From Burkholderiaceae bacterium (lineage in GTDB: Bacteria; Pseudomonadota; Gammaproteobacteria; Burkholderiales; Burkholderiaceae_E), in NCBI GenBank assembly GCA_023954045.1, contig JAMLIR010000002.1, positions 124,001-188,000 of the forward strand: a stretch of 64,000 nt of DNA, read 5' to 3'. Made by a program: the position numbers and the translations under genes. Each line of letters opens with the position of its first letter. The stretch's first letter is position 1. Positions 9,588-19,700 of the stretch are shown piece by piece. The notes beneath the pieces are model-generated. The model did not search any database, was not told the origin of the DNA, and worked only from the letters and a program-made list of their open reading frames with translations.

Positions 9588-10097
9588 ATGTCGGCCGACC
9601 TGAACTTCGTGCGACAGCAGGGATTGCGGGAGGCGACGCCCGAGTCCTGTGCCTACCAGTACCCGGCCCTGATGTGGCAGCCGCGGGTCATCGGTCTCCT
9701 GGTCCTGGTCGGACTGGCGACGCAGTCCCCGGCGTGGTTCCTCGCCCTGTCGGCGCTGCTGTGGTGGAACGTGGTCCTGCCGCGGCTCAACCCGTTCGAC
9801 GCCGCCTACAACGCGCTCGTCGCGACGCCGAAGGGCCGGCCCCGGCTCGGCCCCGCGCCCGGCCCGCGCCGGTTCGCGCAGGCGATGGCGGGCACGTTCA
9901 TGCTGGCGATCGGGTTGTCGCTGCTCCTGGGCTGGGCGAAGCTCGCGTGGACGCTGGAGGGGTTGCTGCTCGCCGCGCTGGCGGCGTTGATCTTCGGGCG
10001 CTTCTGCCTCGGGTCGTACCTCTTCCTGCTCTTCACCGGCCAGGCCGGGTTCGCGAAGCGCACGCTCCCGTGGGCCGAAGGCGAGCAGTCCCGCTAG
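9588..10097 (+). CDS. DUF4395-like membrane protein
   Basis: A 169-residue protein with about four transmembrane helices. It has the features of DUF4395-type proteins: an N-terminal VRQQG helix, the NPFDAAYN segment between helices, and RFCLGSYLF near the C-terminus. The start follows a strong GGGGAGGG ribosome-binding site. Function unknown. Confidence 0.72.
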   Translation: MSADLNFVRQQGLREATPESCAYQYPALMWQPRVIGLLVLVGLATQSPAWFLALSALLWWNVVLPRLNPFDAAYNALVATPKGRPRLGPAPGPRRFAQAMAGTFMLAIGLSLLLGWAKLAWTLEGLLLAALAALIFGRFCLGSYLFLLFTGQAGFAKRTLPWAEGEQSR

Positions 10098-10261
10098 GAA
10101 CCCACTTGGGGAGCGGGCCCTGAGCAGCACTCGCGCCCCGCGAAGGCGCGGCCGCTGGCGTCGCGCGCTGGTGGTGCGAAGGGGCACTGCGAAAGGCCGA
10201 ATGCATCGCGCCGGGTGCGGTAAAGTCCGCGGACGAGCAGCGACAGCCGACCCCGGACGTC

Positions 10262-10888
10262 ATGCGCCTCACCCGCTTCGCAGCCCTCGTAGCCCTCTCG
10301 CTCGGCGTCGCCTCGTACGCGGTGATCGCCTACGGATTCCTCCCGCTCGGGGCGGCGGTGCACCCGGACATGCGCACGACGTTCGCGACGGCCGGCGCGC
10401 AGCGCGTCGGCCTCTACGTGCACGTCTTCGCCGCCTCGGCCGCGCTGATCATCGGGCCGTTGCAGTTCTCGGCGCGCCTGCGCGCCGCACGCCCTGCCCT
10501 GCATCGCTGGCTGGGCCGCTGCTACCTGGGCATCGGCGTCCTGATCGGCGGCGTGGCCGGACTGTTCGTCGCCCTGCACGCCTATGGCGGGCCCGCCGCC
10601 CGGCTCGGCTTCGCCTGCCTGGCGCTTGCGTGGCTGTATACGGGGCTGCGCGCGTACCGCGCGATACGCGCCCGCGACACCGCCGCGCACCGCCGCTGGA
10701 TGATCCGCAACTTCGCGCTGACGTTCGCCGCGGTGACCTTGCGGCTCTGGCTGCCCGCTTCCGTGGTGTCCGGCGTGCCGTTCGGAGTCGCCTATGCGAT
10801 CGTTGCGTGGCTCTGCTGGGTGCCGAACCTCGCGGTGGCGGAGTGGATGCTCGACCGGGAGGCTCCGCCGACCGCGGTACCGGGCTGA
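10262..10888 (+). CDS. DUF2306 integral membrane protein
   Basis: A 208-residue protein with about six transmembrane helices, beginning with a signal-anchor-like helix. Histidines at helix ends (LYVHVF, LHRWLGR, AHRRWMIRNF) match the DUF2306 pattern, which resembles heme-binding membrane proteins, although no activity is established. It stands alone between two small genes. Confidence 0.8.
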   Translation: MRLTRFAALVALSLGVASYAVIAYGFLPLGAAVHPDMRTTFATAGAQRVGLYVHVFAASAALIIGPLQFSARLRAARPALHRWLGRCYLGIGVLIGGVAGLFVALHAYGGPAARLGFACLALAWLYTGLRAYRAIRARDTAAHRRWMIRNFALTFAAVTLRLWLPASVVSGVPFGVAYAIVAWLCWVPNLAVAEWMLDREAPPTAVPG

Positions 10889-10935
10889 TCCGGTCCCGGG
10901 GCGCACAATGCCGCTCGATCCCTCTCGACCCCGCC

Positions 10936-11211
10936 ATGTCCAGATCGCACGTCGTCACCGCCGTCGTTACCGCCCTCGTCGTCGCCTCGGCCTTCGCGCT
11001 CAATCCGTCTCCCGAGCAGCACCGGGCCAGGATCCGGGAGGCCATTGCCGAGCGCAGCCCGCTCGCCGCCGCGCTCGGCGTCGGGGCGCTGGCGGCATTC
11101 GCGTCGACCTACCACCCGCTCGGCGTCGCCTCGTACACGACGGTGAACGACCGGACGGTCTCGATCGGCGCATTCGGCATGGTCCTCGTCATCCAGCCGT
11201 CGAAGGAGTGA
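10936..11211 (+). CDS. Small exported DUF4359-like protein
   Basis: A 91-residue protein with an N-terminal hydrophobic helix (VVTAVVTALVVASAFA) followed by NPSPEQHRARI, as in DUF4359 proteins. The C-terminal half forms short beta strands ending FGMVLVIQP. Probably anchored in the inner membrane facing the periplasm. The 115-base gap after it contains a short open stretch (DWQKILLDQIDVELKARK, then stop) without a start codon, perhaps a decayed small gene. Confidence 0.6.
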   Translation: MSRSHVVTAVVTALVVASAFALNPSPEQHRARIREAIAERSPLAAALGVGALAAFASTYHPLGVASYTTVNDRTVSIGAFGMVLVIQPSKE

Positions 11212-11326
11212 ACATGGCTCCCCGCCCGACTGGCAGAAGATCCTGCTCGACCAGATCGACGTCGAACTGAAGGCACGCAAGTAACCCTGCGCACGGATTT
11301 TCGCAACCCTCCTCGAGGAGCCACCC

Positions 11327-11746
11327 ATGCCGCATCCTGATGCCGAAGTGATCCGCGTCGTCGAGGCGTTTGCCGAGTGCTGGAACCGGCACGACATGGC
11401 GTCGTTCGCCGAGCTGTTCGCGCCCGACGCCGAATTCGTCAACGTCGTCGGCCTGTGGTGGAAGGGGCGCGACGAGATCCGCAAGGCGCACGAGTTCTCG
11501 CATGCGACGATGTTCAGCAACAGCCGGCTGACCCTGCTGGACCGTTCCGTCCGCTTTCCGGTCGCGCAGGTCGCGATCGCGCGCGCGCGCTGGTCGCTCG
11601 AGGGCCACGTCGCCCCGGACGGCGCCGCGCTTCCCCCGCGCACCGGCGTCCTGCTCAACGTGCTGTCGAACGTCTCGGGCAGGTGGCAGATCATCGACTC
11701 GCAGAACACCGACATCATCGAGGGGGTGCTGTCGCGACCGCAGTGA
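11327..11746 (+). CDS. SnoaL-like/SgcJ family protein
   Basis: A 139-residue NTF2-fold protein. The opening VIRVVEAFAECWNRHDMASFAELFAPDAEF is typical of the SgcJ/EcaC branch, a cone-shaped small-molecule binding fold that sometimes has isomerase or cyclase activity. A GAGGAG ribosome-binding site precedes the start. Its stop overlaps a GTG that opens the next gene, indicating coupling. Confidence 0.83.
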   Translation: MPHPDAEVIRVVEAFAECWNRHDMASFAELFAPDAEFVNVVGLWWKGRDEIRKAHEFSHATMFSNSRLTLLDRSVRFPVAQVAIARARWSLEGHVAPDGAALPPRTGVLLNVLSNVSGRWQIIDSQNTDIIEGVLSRPQ

Positions 11747-12084
11747 GGTCACGCACGGGCACGGCGCGAGCGCAGCGAGTCGCCGGAGATCCGGCCGCGC
11801 CGCGGTGGTCGCAGCGGGTCACCGAAACCAGCAGCGCGCTGGACCTCGAGCCGGGCGTCTTCGCGCTGCGCGATCCGCGCCGGATCGCCCGGTCGCTGAA
11901 GCGTTCCGCCGAGGCAAGCACGCGGCGCAAGGCCGATCCGTTCCGCTCGGCGATGTCGATGCTCACCTTCTACATCAACCGGGCCGGCCGCAAGCTGCCG
12001 GCGGAGCGTCGCGCCTGCCTCGAGCGCGCCAAGGACGAGCTCAGGGCGCTCTACGGGCGCCCGCGCCGCGGCGCGCCGCCGTAG
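11743..12084 (+). CDS. DUF3175 family protein
   Basis: A 113-residue basic protein. The conserved DUF3175 core is visible: WSQRVTETSSALDLEPGVF, then DPRRIARSLKRSAE, and AMSMLTFYINRAGRKLP. The start is the GTG overlapping the previous stop (GTGA); a later start would cut into the conserved Trp motif. The abundance of Arg/Lys suggests nucleic-acid or ribosome association, but no function is known. Confidence 0.8.
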   Translation: MRSRTGTARAQRVAGDPAAPRWSQRVTETSSALDLEPGVFALRDPRRIARSLKRSAEASTRRKADPFRSAMSMLTFYINRAGRKLPAERRACLERAKDELRALYGRPRRGAPP

Positions 12085-12141
12085 CCCCGACGGAAGCAGC
12101 GCCGGATGCGAAAATGAGCGCCCACCCGTCGGAGACTCGCG

Positions 12142-12690
12142 ATGACCCAGGCCCTGCTGCTGATCGACATCCAGAACGACTACTTCCCCGGCGGTGCGAT
12201 GGAACTCGTCGGCAGCGAGCAGGCGGGGCGCCGCGCCGCCGCGCTGCTCGCGAGGTTCAGGGAGAGGGGCCTGCCCGTCGTCCACGTCCAGCACGTCTCG
12301 ACGCGTCCAGGGGCCACCTTCTTCCTGCCCGACACGCCCGGCGTCCAGATCCACGAGTGCGTCGCGCCCGTCGAGGGCGAGACCGTCGTCCGCAAGCACT
12401 ACCCGAACAGCTTCCGCGAGACGCCGCTGCTCGAGCACCTGCGGCGGCTGCAGGTCGGGCAGCTGCTGATCGCGGGGATGATGACCCACATGTGCGTCGA
12501 TTCGACGACGCGCGCGGCGGCGGACCTCGGTTTCCAGTGCCTGCTGGCGCACGACGCCTGCGCCACCCGCGCGCTGGCCTTCTCCGGCAAGACGATCCCC
12601 GCCGAGCAGGTGCACACCGCGTTCGTCGCTGCGCTCAACGGCCTGTTCGCGCGCGTGCTGTCCGTGGACGAGGCCTGCGCGTTGCCCTGA
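12142..12690 (+). CDS. Isochorismatase family cysteine hydrolase
   Basis: A 182-residue hydrolase. The catalytic triad of the family is visible: Asp in LLIDIQNDYFPGG near the N-terminus, Lys in VRKHYPNSF, and Cys in GMMTHMCVDSTTRAA. The length is standard. Relatives include nicotinamidases and N-carbamoyl hydrolases, and the substrate cannot be decided. It converges on the MFS gene with only 9 bases between stops. Confidence 0.9.
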   Translation: MTQALLLIDIQNDYFPGGAMELVGSEQAGRRAAALLARFRERGLPVVHVQHVSTRPGATFFLPDTPGVQIHECVAPVEGETVVRKHYPNSFRETPLLEHLRRLQVGQLLIAGMMTHMCVDSTTRAAADLGFQCLLAHDACATRALAFSGKTIPAEQVHTAFVAALNGLFARVLSVDEACALP

Positions 12691-12699
12691 ACGACACGG

Positions 12700-14001
12700 T
12701 CATGCCGAGGCGCGCGCCGCGTCCGGCAGCGGCCTGGCGGAACCGCCCTCGCGCAACGGCAGGTGCACCGCCACCGCCGCCAGCGCCAGTGCGATGTCGA
12801 GCCTCCACATCCAGTCGTAGTGGCCGCTGGCCTCGAACGCGACGCCGCCGAGCCAGACGCCGAGGAAGCTGCCGACCTGGTGGAACAGCATCGTGAGGCC
12901 CAGCAAGGTCGACAGGTTGGCGGCGCCGTACCTGCGCGCGATCAACCCGGCAGTCGGCGGCAGCGCCGCCATGTAGCTCACGCCCATCCACACCGCGAAC
13001 AGCAGCATGACGGCGGGCGTCTTCGGAGCGAGCAGGAAGCACAACACGCCGGCCGCGCGCGCCGCATAGAGGGCCATCAGCATGTGCGGCATCGAGCGCC
13101 TCTGGATCAGCATGCCCGACACGAGGCTGCCCACGATGTTGCAGCCGCCGACGATCGCGAGCCACGTGCCGGCCAGCGACGCGGGCATGCCGCAGGCCTC
13201 GATGACGCCGGGCATGTGCGTCGCCAGGAAGCTCACGTGGAAGCCGCAGATCGAGAAGCCGGCCGTCACCAGCCAGTAGTGGGGGTCGCGCAGCGCGGCG
13301 CGGCGGACGGCTGCGCGCGAGGCGGGCGACAGCGGCGCGCGGGCCGTCGCGCCCGGCGCCCCTTCGTCGCCGCTGCGCGCGCGGAATGCGCGCGCCAGCG
13401 GGATCACCGCGAGCGTCAGCAGCGCGCCGATCAGCATCGCGTTCATCCAGCCCGTCGCGGCGATCGCCGCCTGCGACGCGGGCGCAAGGGTGAGCTGGCC
13501 GGCCGAGCCGCCCGCACTCACGATGCCGGTCGCCAGCCCGCGGCGCGTCGGCGAGACGCGCTGGCTGACGGCGCCCAGCAGCAGCGGCGCGCCGCCCGCC
13601 GCGGCGCCGACCGCGCCGCCGAACGCCAGCGCGACGAGGAAGCTCGGCGCGTTCGGCGCGACCACGATCGCCACGTTGCCCAGCGCGAGCAGGGCGGCGC
13701 CGATGGCGATGACGCGCGCCGGCCCGTAGCGATCGGCCAGCATGCCGGCCACCGGTTGCGCGAGGCCCCAGGTCAGCTGCCCGGCGGCGGCGGCCAGGCT
13801 CAGCGTCGCCAGCCCGATCGCCGTGCTCGAGTTGATCGGCGACAGGAACAGCCCGAACGACGAGCGCTGTCCCATGACGATGGCCAGCAGCACCGCCGCC
13901 GGCAGCGCGTAGGCGCCGATGCCCTCGCCGAGGAACCGCCGGGCGATCGAGGCGATGCGCTGCGTGGCGCGCTCCCGTTGCGTCGGTCGCACGCTCAGCA
14001 C
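12700..14001 (-). CDS. MFS transporter
   Basis: A 433-residue major facilitator superfamily carrier with twelve predicted helices and the motif ADRYGPARV between TM2 and TM3. The two halves are separated by a charged loop (FRARSGDEGAPG). It resembles OFA/monocarboxylate-type carriers. The start was placed at a GTG that overlaps the stop of the GNAT gene upstream; a second GTG three codons on is also possible. Substrate unknown. Confidence 0.87.
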   Translation of the reverse strand: MLSVRPTQRERATQRIASIARRFLGEGIGAYALPAAVLLAIVMGQRSSFGLFLSPINSSTAIGLATLSLAAAAGQLTWGLAQPVAGMLADRYGPARVIAIGAALLALGNVAIVVAPNAPSFLVALAFGGAVGAAAGGAPLLLGAVSQRVSPTRRGLATGIVSAGGSAGQLTLAPASQAAIAATGWMNAMLIGALLTLAVIPLARAFRARSGDEGAPGATARAPLSPASRAAVRRAALRDPHYWLVTAGFSICGFHVSFLATHMPGVIEACGMPASLAGTWLAIVGGCNIVGSLVSGMLIQRRSMPHMLMALYAARAAGVLCFLLAPKTPAVMLLFAVWMGVSYMAALPPTAGLIARRYGAANLSTLLGLTMLFHQVGSFLGVWLGGVAFEASGHYDWMWRLDIALALAAVAVHLPLREGGSARPLPDAARASA

Positions 14002-14636
14002 GGCGCCACCTCGAGGGCGGGCGCAATCGCGGGCGCAATCGCAGACGCAATGGCGGGCGCGGGCACCGCAGCGAGCTCGAGCCGGGCGACCAGCAGCCGC
14101 CCGTCGTCCGGGTCGATGCGCAGCCGCCACCCGTGCCGCCGAAGCAACGAACACATCGGCTCGTTGTCGGCGAGCACGCTGCCCTCGAGCCGGCGAACGC
14201 CGCCACGGCGCGCGCCGTGGACCAGCGCCGCGAGCATCTGCCTGCCCAGCCCCAGCCCCTGCCAGCGGTCGGCGACCGCCAGCGCGAAGTCGGCGACGTC
14301 GGCCTCGTCCGCGTCGGTGCGCCGCACGTAGCGCGCCTCGGCCACCTGGACCTCGTCGCCGCGCTCGTCGAAGGCCTCGCCCAGCAGCGCGAGGTGCGAC
14401 GCGTAGTCGACCTTCGTCAGGTAGTCGAGCGTCGAATCCGGCAGCTCGCTCAACGCGAAGTGGAAGCGACGATAACGGCTGGCCGGCGACAGCTCGCGCA
14501 CGAAGCGCCGGTGCAGCTCGCCGTCCTGCGGCAGCACCGGCCGCACCAGCACGCTGCGGCCGTCGGCCAGCATCACCCGGTCGATCAGCGCGGTCGGGTA
14601 GCGGTGGATCCGGAAGGTCGACGAAAGTTCGAGCAT
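13995..14636 (-). CDS. GNAT family N-acetyltransferase
   Basis: A 213-residue acetyltransferase. The acetyl-CoA site is QGLGLGRQML, matching Q/RxxGxG/A, and the N-terminal part carries LSPASRYRRFHF, which recurs in a second GNAT at 31.9-32.4 kb. The C-terminus is a low-complexity Ala/Pro tail (APAIASAIAPAIAPA) encoded by short imperfect DNA repeats. It overlaps the MFS gene and follows an alpha/beta hydrolase by 23 bases, so the three probably form an operon. Confidence 0.87.
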   Translation of the reverse strand: MLELSSTFRIHRYPTALIDRVMLADGRSVLVRPVLPQDGELHRRFVRELSPASRYRRFHFALSELPDSTLDYLTKVDYASHLALLGEAFDERGDEVQVAEARYVRRTDADEADVADFALAVADRWQGLGLGRQMLAALVHGARRGGVRRLEGSVLADNEPMCSLLRRHGWRLRIDPDDGRLLVARLELAAVPAPAIASAIAPAIAPALEVAPC

Positions 14637-14659
14637 GGCGGTTCTCCCTGCGAACGGAG

Positions 14660-15640
14660 TCAGGCGGCCTTGCGCCAGGCAGCAGCGGATTGCCGCGGCC
14701 GTTGCGCGTCGACGAAGCCCCTGACCAGCGAATTGACGAGCCCGGCGTGCGTGATCGGCCCCATGTGCCCGACCGCGGGCAGCGTGTAGCGGACCATCTG
14801 CGGCAGCGCCGCACCGAGCAGCTCGCCCAGGCGCTGCGGCGGCTCGCGCGACGCGGCGCCGCCGATCCACATCACCGGCATCGGCAGCTGCGCGATCGCC
14901 GCGAGCGGGACGCTCTCGGCCGACAGGCAATCGAAGTTGGCGAGCACGCCGGGCATGCGCTGCACGACGACCTGTCGCTGGCGCTCACCCATCGACGCCC
15001 AGGCGCCGGCGCCCGACCAGTAGTCGACGAAGTCGCGGGCCGCCCGCTCGGCACGCCCCGCGGCGAACTCGCTCGCGAGGCCGTCGGCCACCGACCGCAC
15101 CTCGCGCCAGGCCTGCGCGCTGCGCTCGCTGCCGACTCCGGCCCCGCGGGCGTCGTGCCGCAACAGCCAGAACGGCACGGGTTCGTACATCACGAGGCTC
15201 GCCACGGCGCGCGGGTTGCGCAACGCGGCCAGCAGCGCCACCGCGCCCCCGTAGGAGTGGCCCACCAGGTGCGCGGGTGCGCCGGCCGTGGCGAGTGCCG
15301 CCTCGGCGATCGCGACGTCCTCGTCGAGGCTGGCGCGCGTCGCGGCCCCGCCCAGGTCCGGGGCATGCACGGTGTAGCGGCCACCGAGTTCGCCGACCAA
15401 CGCGCCCCATTGCCGGCCGGACCCGGCCGAGGCATGCAGACAAACGATGGCGTTCGCGATGGCAGGCCGCCCCAGCCAGTGCTCGCGCGTCACCTCGAGC
15501 ACGCTGGCGCCGATGAGGCGCCGGCCACGAGTGCCGTCGCGGTCGACGTTCCGGCCGATCCGTGTCGGGACGTCGGTGCTTCCCGCCTCGCGCCCGGCCT
15601 CGGCTGCCGGCTGGCGCGGATGGTCCAGGGTCGTGTTCAT
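14660..15640 (-). CDS. Alpha/beta hydrolase
   Basis: A 326-residue hydrolase with oxyanion region LHASAGSGRQW, nucleophile elbow GHSYGG and a C-terminal histidine in VGHMGPITH. The first 60 residues are Arg/Pro/Ala-rich and may not belong to the fold. It is a paralogue of the hydrolase at 25.8-26.6 kb: both share HxxASxxxQW and GHM-PxTH and the same spacing. Divergent from the response regulator across a 250-base gap. Confidence 0.87.
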   Translation of the reverse strand: MNTTLDHPRQPAAEAGREAGSTDVPTRIGRNVDRDGTRGRRLIGASVLEVTREHWLGRPAIANAIVCLHASAGSGRQWGALVGELGGRYTVHAPDLGGAATRASLDEDVAIAEAALATAGAPAHLVGHSYGGAVALLAALRNPRAVASLVMYEPVPFWLLRHDARGAGVGSERSAQAWREVRSVADGLASEFAAGRAERAARDFVDYWSGAGAWASMGERQRQVVVQRMPGVLANFDCLSAESVPLAAIAQLPMPVMWIGGAASREPPQRLGELLGAALPQMVRYTLPAVGHMGPITHAGLVNSLVRGFVDAQRPRQSAAAWRKAA

Positions 15641-15892
15641 CGTGCTGACTCCGTTGGTTCGCGGTTCGAGTCGATCGGTCATCGCGCCGCATCGGCGAGG
15701 CCGTCGCGGCATGAGGCGCAGTCTGCGAAGCCGAGGTATTCGCGCGATTTCGGAGACGAAACGCGTTGTTGCCGCTTTGTATGGGCGGCCATGCGCGGCC
15801 GGTTACGCGCCGCCTGCGCGCGAACGCCGCGACGCTGGCGCGCCGGCGGCGGGGGCCGCTATACTCGAAAGCGCCCATCAGGAGCCGGACAC

Positions 15893-16636
15893 GTGGCAGA
15901 TGCAGGACGCGTCCTGGTCGTCGACGACGACGCCGCCGTGCGCGAGATGCTCACCGAGTACCTCGCGTCGCACGGCTACGAGGTCGGCGCGGCCGACAGC
16001 GGCCAGGCGATGCGCGCCGAGATCGAGCGCGCGCTCCCCGACGTGATCCTCCTCGACGTGCAGCTCCCCGGCGAAGACGGCCTGACGCTGGCGCGCTACC
16101 TGCGCGAGCGCTACGACGTCGGCATCATCATGGTCACCGGCGCCACCGACCCGGTCGATCGCGTCATCGGCCTGGAGGTCGGCGCCGACGACTACATCGG
16201 CAAGCCCTTCGATCCGCGCGAGCTGCGCGCGCGCGTCAAGAGCGTGCTGCGCCGCATGCAGGCGCGGCCCACGGGCGACGCGCGGGCTCCCGCCGGCGCG
16301 GCGCCGCCTTCGGGCGAACCTTCGCGACGCATCCCGATGGCCGGCTGCTCGCTCGACGTCGCCTCGCACCAATTGTTCGACCGCGAGGGCCGCGAGGTCC
16401 CGATCACGACGATGGAGTTCGACCTGCTCCGCGTGTTCGCCGCGCACCCGAACCAGGTACTGTCGCGCGACCGGCTGCTCACGCTGACGCGCAATCGCGA
16501 ATGGGAGCCGTTCGACCGCTCGATCGACATCCGCATCGCGCGGCTACGGCGCAAGATCGAGCCCGACCCCGAGAACCCGCAGGCGATCCGCACCGTGCGC
16601 GGCGTCGGCTACATGTACGTGCCGCCGGCTGTGTAA
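15893..16636 (+). CDS. OmpR-family response regulator
   Basis: A 247-residue two-component regulator. Residues 7-120 are a receiver with acidic pocket DDD at 11-13, phosphoacceptor Asp55 (ILLDVQLPG) and Lys in GKPFDP. A linker rich in Ala/Pro leads to a C-terminal winged helix with FDRSIDIRIARLRRKIE and VRGVGYMY. The start is a GTG 8 bases after AGGAG; no in-frame ATG fits. A hybrid kinase gene begins 80 bases downstream and is the likely partner. Confidence 0.93.
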   Translation: MADAGRVLVVDDDAAVREMLTEYLASHGYEVGAADSGQAMRAEIERALPDVILLDVQLPGEDGLTLARYLRERYDVGIIMVTGATDPVDRVIGLEVGADDYIGKPFDPRELRARVKSVLRRMQARPTGDARAPAGAAPPSGEPSRRIPMAGCSLDVASHQLFDREGREVPITTMEFDLLRVFAAHPNQVLSRDRLLTLTRNREWEPFDRSIDIRIARLRRKIEPDPENPQAIRTVRGVGYMYVPPAV

Positions 16637-16715
16637 CCGGCGTGTTTCGATGGTTTCGGCCGGGTAACGATCCGCCCGCGCCGCCCGGTTCGCCCCTAGA
16701 CTGGGGTCGTCTGCG

Positions 16716-19700
16716 ATGCCATCCCGGGTGCCGGCCATGACTCGATCCCTGCCCGTCTTCGACGACCTGCTCGTCAGCGACGCGCTGCCTGCCTTGGTGA
16801 TCGGGAACGACGCGATCGAAGGCTGCAACGCCGCGGCGCGCGCCCTGTTCGGCGCGGGCGCCGACCGGCTGTGCAGCCTGCCGCTCGCCTCGTTCCTGCC
16901 GGCCGTCCAGCCGGACGGCAGCGAATCGATGCGCGCCTGGCGCGAGCGCGTCGAGGCTGCGCGCGGCGACCTGGCGCAGTGGTTCCTGTGGCAGTTCGTG
17001 CGCGACGACGGCGGCCTGATCGACGCGCTGGTGCACCTCGAAGCCGAGCCGCCCGGAGACCACCCCGCCGGCACCGTGTTCCGCGCGCCGGTGCGCGCGC
17101 GCCTGCGCGACCTGACCCAGTTCCGCGGGATCGAGTGGTCGCGGATGCAGCAGGCGCTCGCCGGTACCGCGGCGATCGTCTTCGCGAAGGACTCCGAGGG
17201 CCGCTACCTGTTCGCGAACCGCCCGTTTGCCGAGATCACCGGTCGAACGCTCGACGAAATCCTCGGCCGCCGCGACATCGAAGTGCTCCCGCCGGACATG
17301 GCCGACGAGTGCGGCCGGCACGACTCGCAGGTGCTGGCCGAGCGCCGGCCGCTGGACTTCGAAGAGCACGGTGACCTGGCCGGCGAGCCGCGCACCTACC
17401 TGGCGCTGAAGTTCCCGTTGCTGCGCGCCGACGGCAGCGCCTACGGCGTCTGGGGCATCGCCACCGACATCACCGCGCGCAAGCGCACCGAGGAAGCCCT
17501 GCACCACGCGGCGCTGGCCGTTTCGCAGGCCGACGGCGAAGGGCTGGTGCAGGCGCTCACCCGCTACCTGGCCACGATCCTGAACGTGGACATCGCCCTG
17601 ATCGGCGTCATCGAGGGCGAAGGCGACGGCCAGGTGGTCCGCACGATCGGCCGCTTCGGGGACGGCGTCTATCTCGACAACTTCTCGTATCCGCTCAGCA
17701 CCACGCCTTGCCAGACGGTGCTCGAAGGGTTCCGCTGCTATCGCAGCGGGGTCCGCGAAGCCTTTCCCGATTCGCGCGGCCTGGGGCCGCAGGGGATCGA
17801 TGGCTACGCCGGCTATCCGCTACGCGGTTCGGACGGCCAGCTGCTGGGCGTGATCGCAGTGCTGTCCCGCACGCCGCTGGAGGACGAGGCGCTCATCGAA
17901 TCGGTGCTCAAGATCTTCGCGGGACGCGCCGCGGGCGAGATCGAGCGGCGCCGCGCCGAGGACGCGCTGCGCACGTCCGAGGCGAGCTATCGCGCCATGT
18001 TCGACGCCAGCGAGGATGCGATCCTCGTTCACGACTGGGACACCGGCGCGATCGTCGACGTCAACCCCAAGGCCTGCCGCGCATACGGCTACACGGCCGA
18101 CGAGATGCAGGGCCTGCTGCCGGCGCAGCTCAGCTCGGGCGAGTACCCGTTCACGAAGGAAACCGCGGACCGCCTGATCGAGCGTGCGAAGAGCGGCGTG
18201 CCGACCTCGCTCGAGTGGCACCGCAGGAACAAGGACGGATCGCTTCACTGGGACGAAGTGCACATCAAGCCGGCCGAAATCGCGGGCAAGCGCCGCGTTC
18301 TCGCCTTCACGCGCGAGATCACCGCACGCAAGCTGGCCGAGCAGGCGCTGCGCGAGAGCGAGGAACAGTATCGATCGATCTTCAATGCGTCGGTCGACGG
18401 CATGGTGCTGTTCAATTCGGCCGGCCAGGTGGTCGACGTCAACGAGGCCTTCGCCCGGATGCACGGATTCGAGATCGAGGCCCTGATCGGCGGCGACTGC
18501 GAGCGCTTCGTGCCCGAGGAGCGGCGCGCCGACTGCAAGCGGATGGTGCGCGCCGCGCTCGGCGGCAGCCCGGTGCGCGGCGAGACGGTCGCGTGCCGCT
18601 TCGGCGGATCGACGTTCGACGTCGAAGTGCACGCGGTGCCGATGCAGTACCGCAACGAGCCGCACGTGCTGGCGATCGTGCGCGACCTCACCGAGCGCAA
18701 GCGCGAGGAGGCGCGCCGCGCACAGCTCGAAGCGCAGCTGCGCCAGGCGCAGAAGATGGAGGCGATCGGCCACCTGACCGGCGGCATCGCGCACGACTTC
18801 AACAACCTGCTCGCGTCGATCATGGGGTACGTGGTGCTCGCTGCCGAGCGGCAGGCGACGCTCGGCGACGGCAGGCTCGGCCGCTACCTCGAGCAGGCGC
18901 AGACGTCGTGCGAGCGGGCGCGCGACCTGATCCGCCAGATGCTGACCTTCAGCCGCGGGCAGCGCGGCGAGCCCCGGCCGCTCGCCCTCGGTGCGGCCGT
19001 ACGCGACGCCACGAAGCTGCTGCGCGCGTCGTTTCCGTCGACCGTCGAGATGCACGCCGACCTCGGCACCGAGTTGCCAGCGGTGCTGATCGACCCGGTG
19101 CAACTCGAGCAGGTGCTGCTGAACCTGTGCATCAACGCCCGCGACGCGATGCAGGCCAGCGGCGCGGTGCGCGTGGCGACCGGCTGGCGGCGCGGCTACC
19201 GCGGCGTGTGCACTTCGTGCCGGCAGAGCCTGGAGGGCGACTTCGTCGAGCTTGCGGTGACCGACACCGGCCCCGGCATTCCGGCGCCGGTGCTCGACCG
19301 GATCTTCGAGCCGTTCTTCAGCACCAAGGAGGTCGGCAAGGGCAGCGGCATGGGTCTCGCGACCGTGCACGGCATCGTGCACGACCACCGCGGCCACGTG
19401 GTGGTCGAGAGCGCGGCCGGCGCGGGAACGACCTTCCGGGTGCTGCTCCCGCCGCTCGATCCGGCGATCGAGGGCGGCCGGGTCGGCGCTCGCCCGCCCG
19501 CCGCCGCGCGCAGCGCTCTCGGGCCGCTGCGCGGCCGCGTGCTGCTGGTCGACGACGAAGCGTCGGTCCTCGGCTTCATGCGCGAGCTGCTCGAGAACTG
19601 GGGATTGGAGGTGGTCGCGATCGGCGATCCCGTGGAAGCGCACCGTCGCGTCGCGAACGGCGAGATCGCGTTCGACGTGGTGCTGGCCGACCAGACGATG

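Noticed and set aside
11215-11284. Small gene encoding DWQKILLDQIDVELKARK
   Set aside because: No start codon in frame and no ribosome-binding site. At most a remnant.
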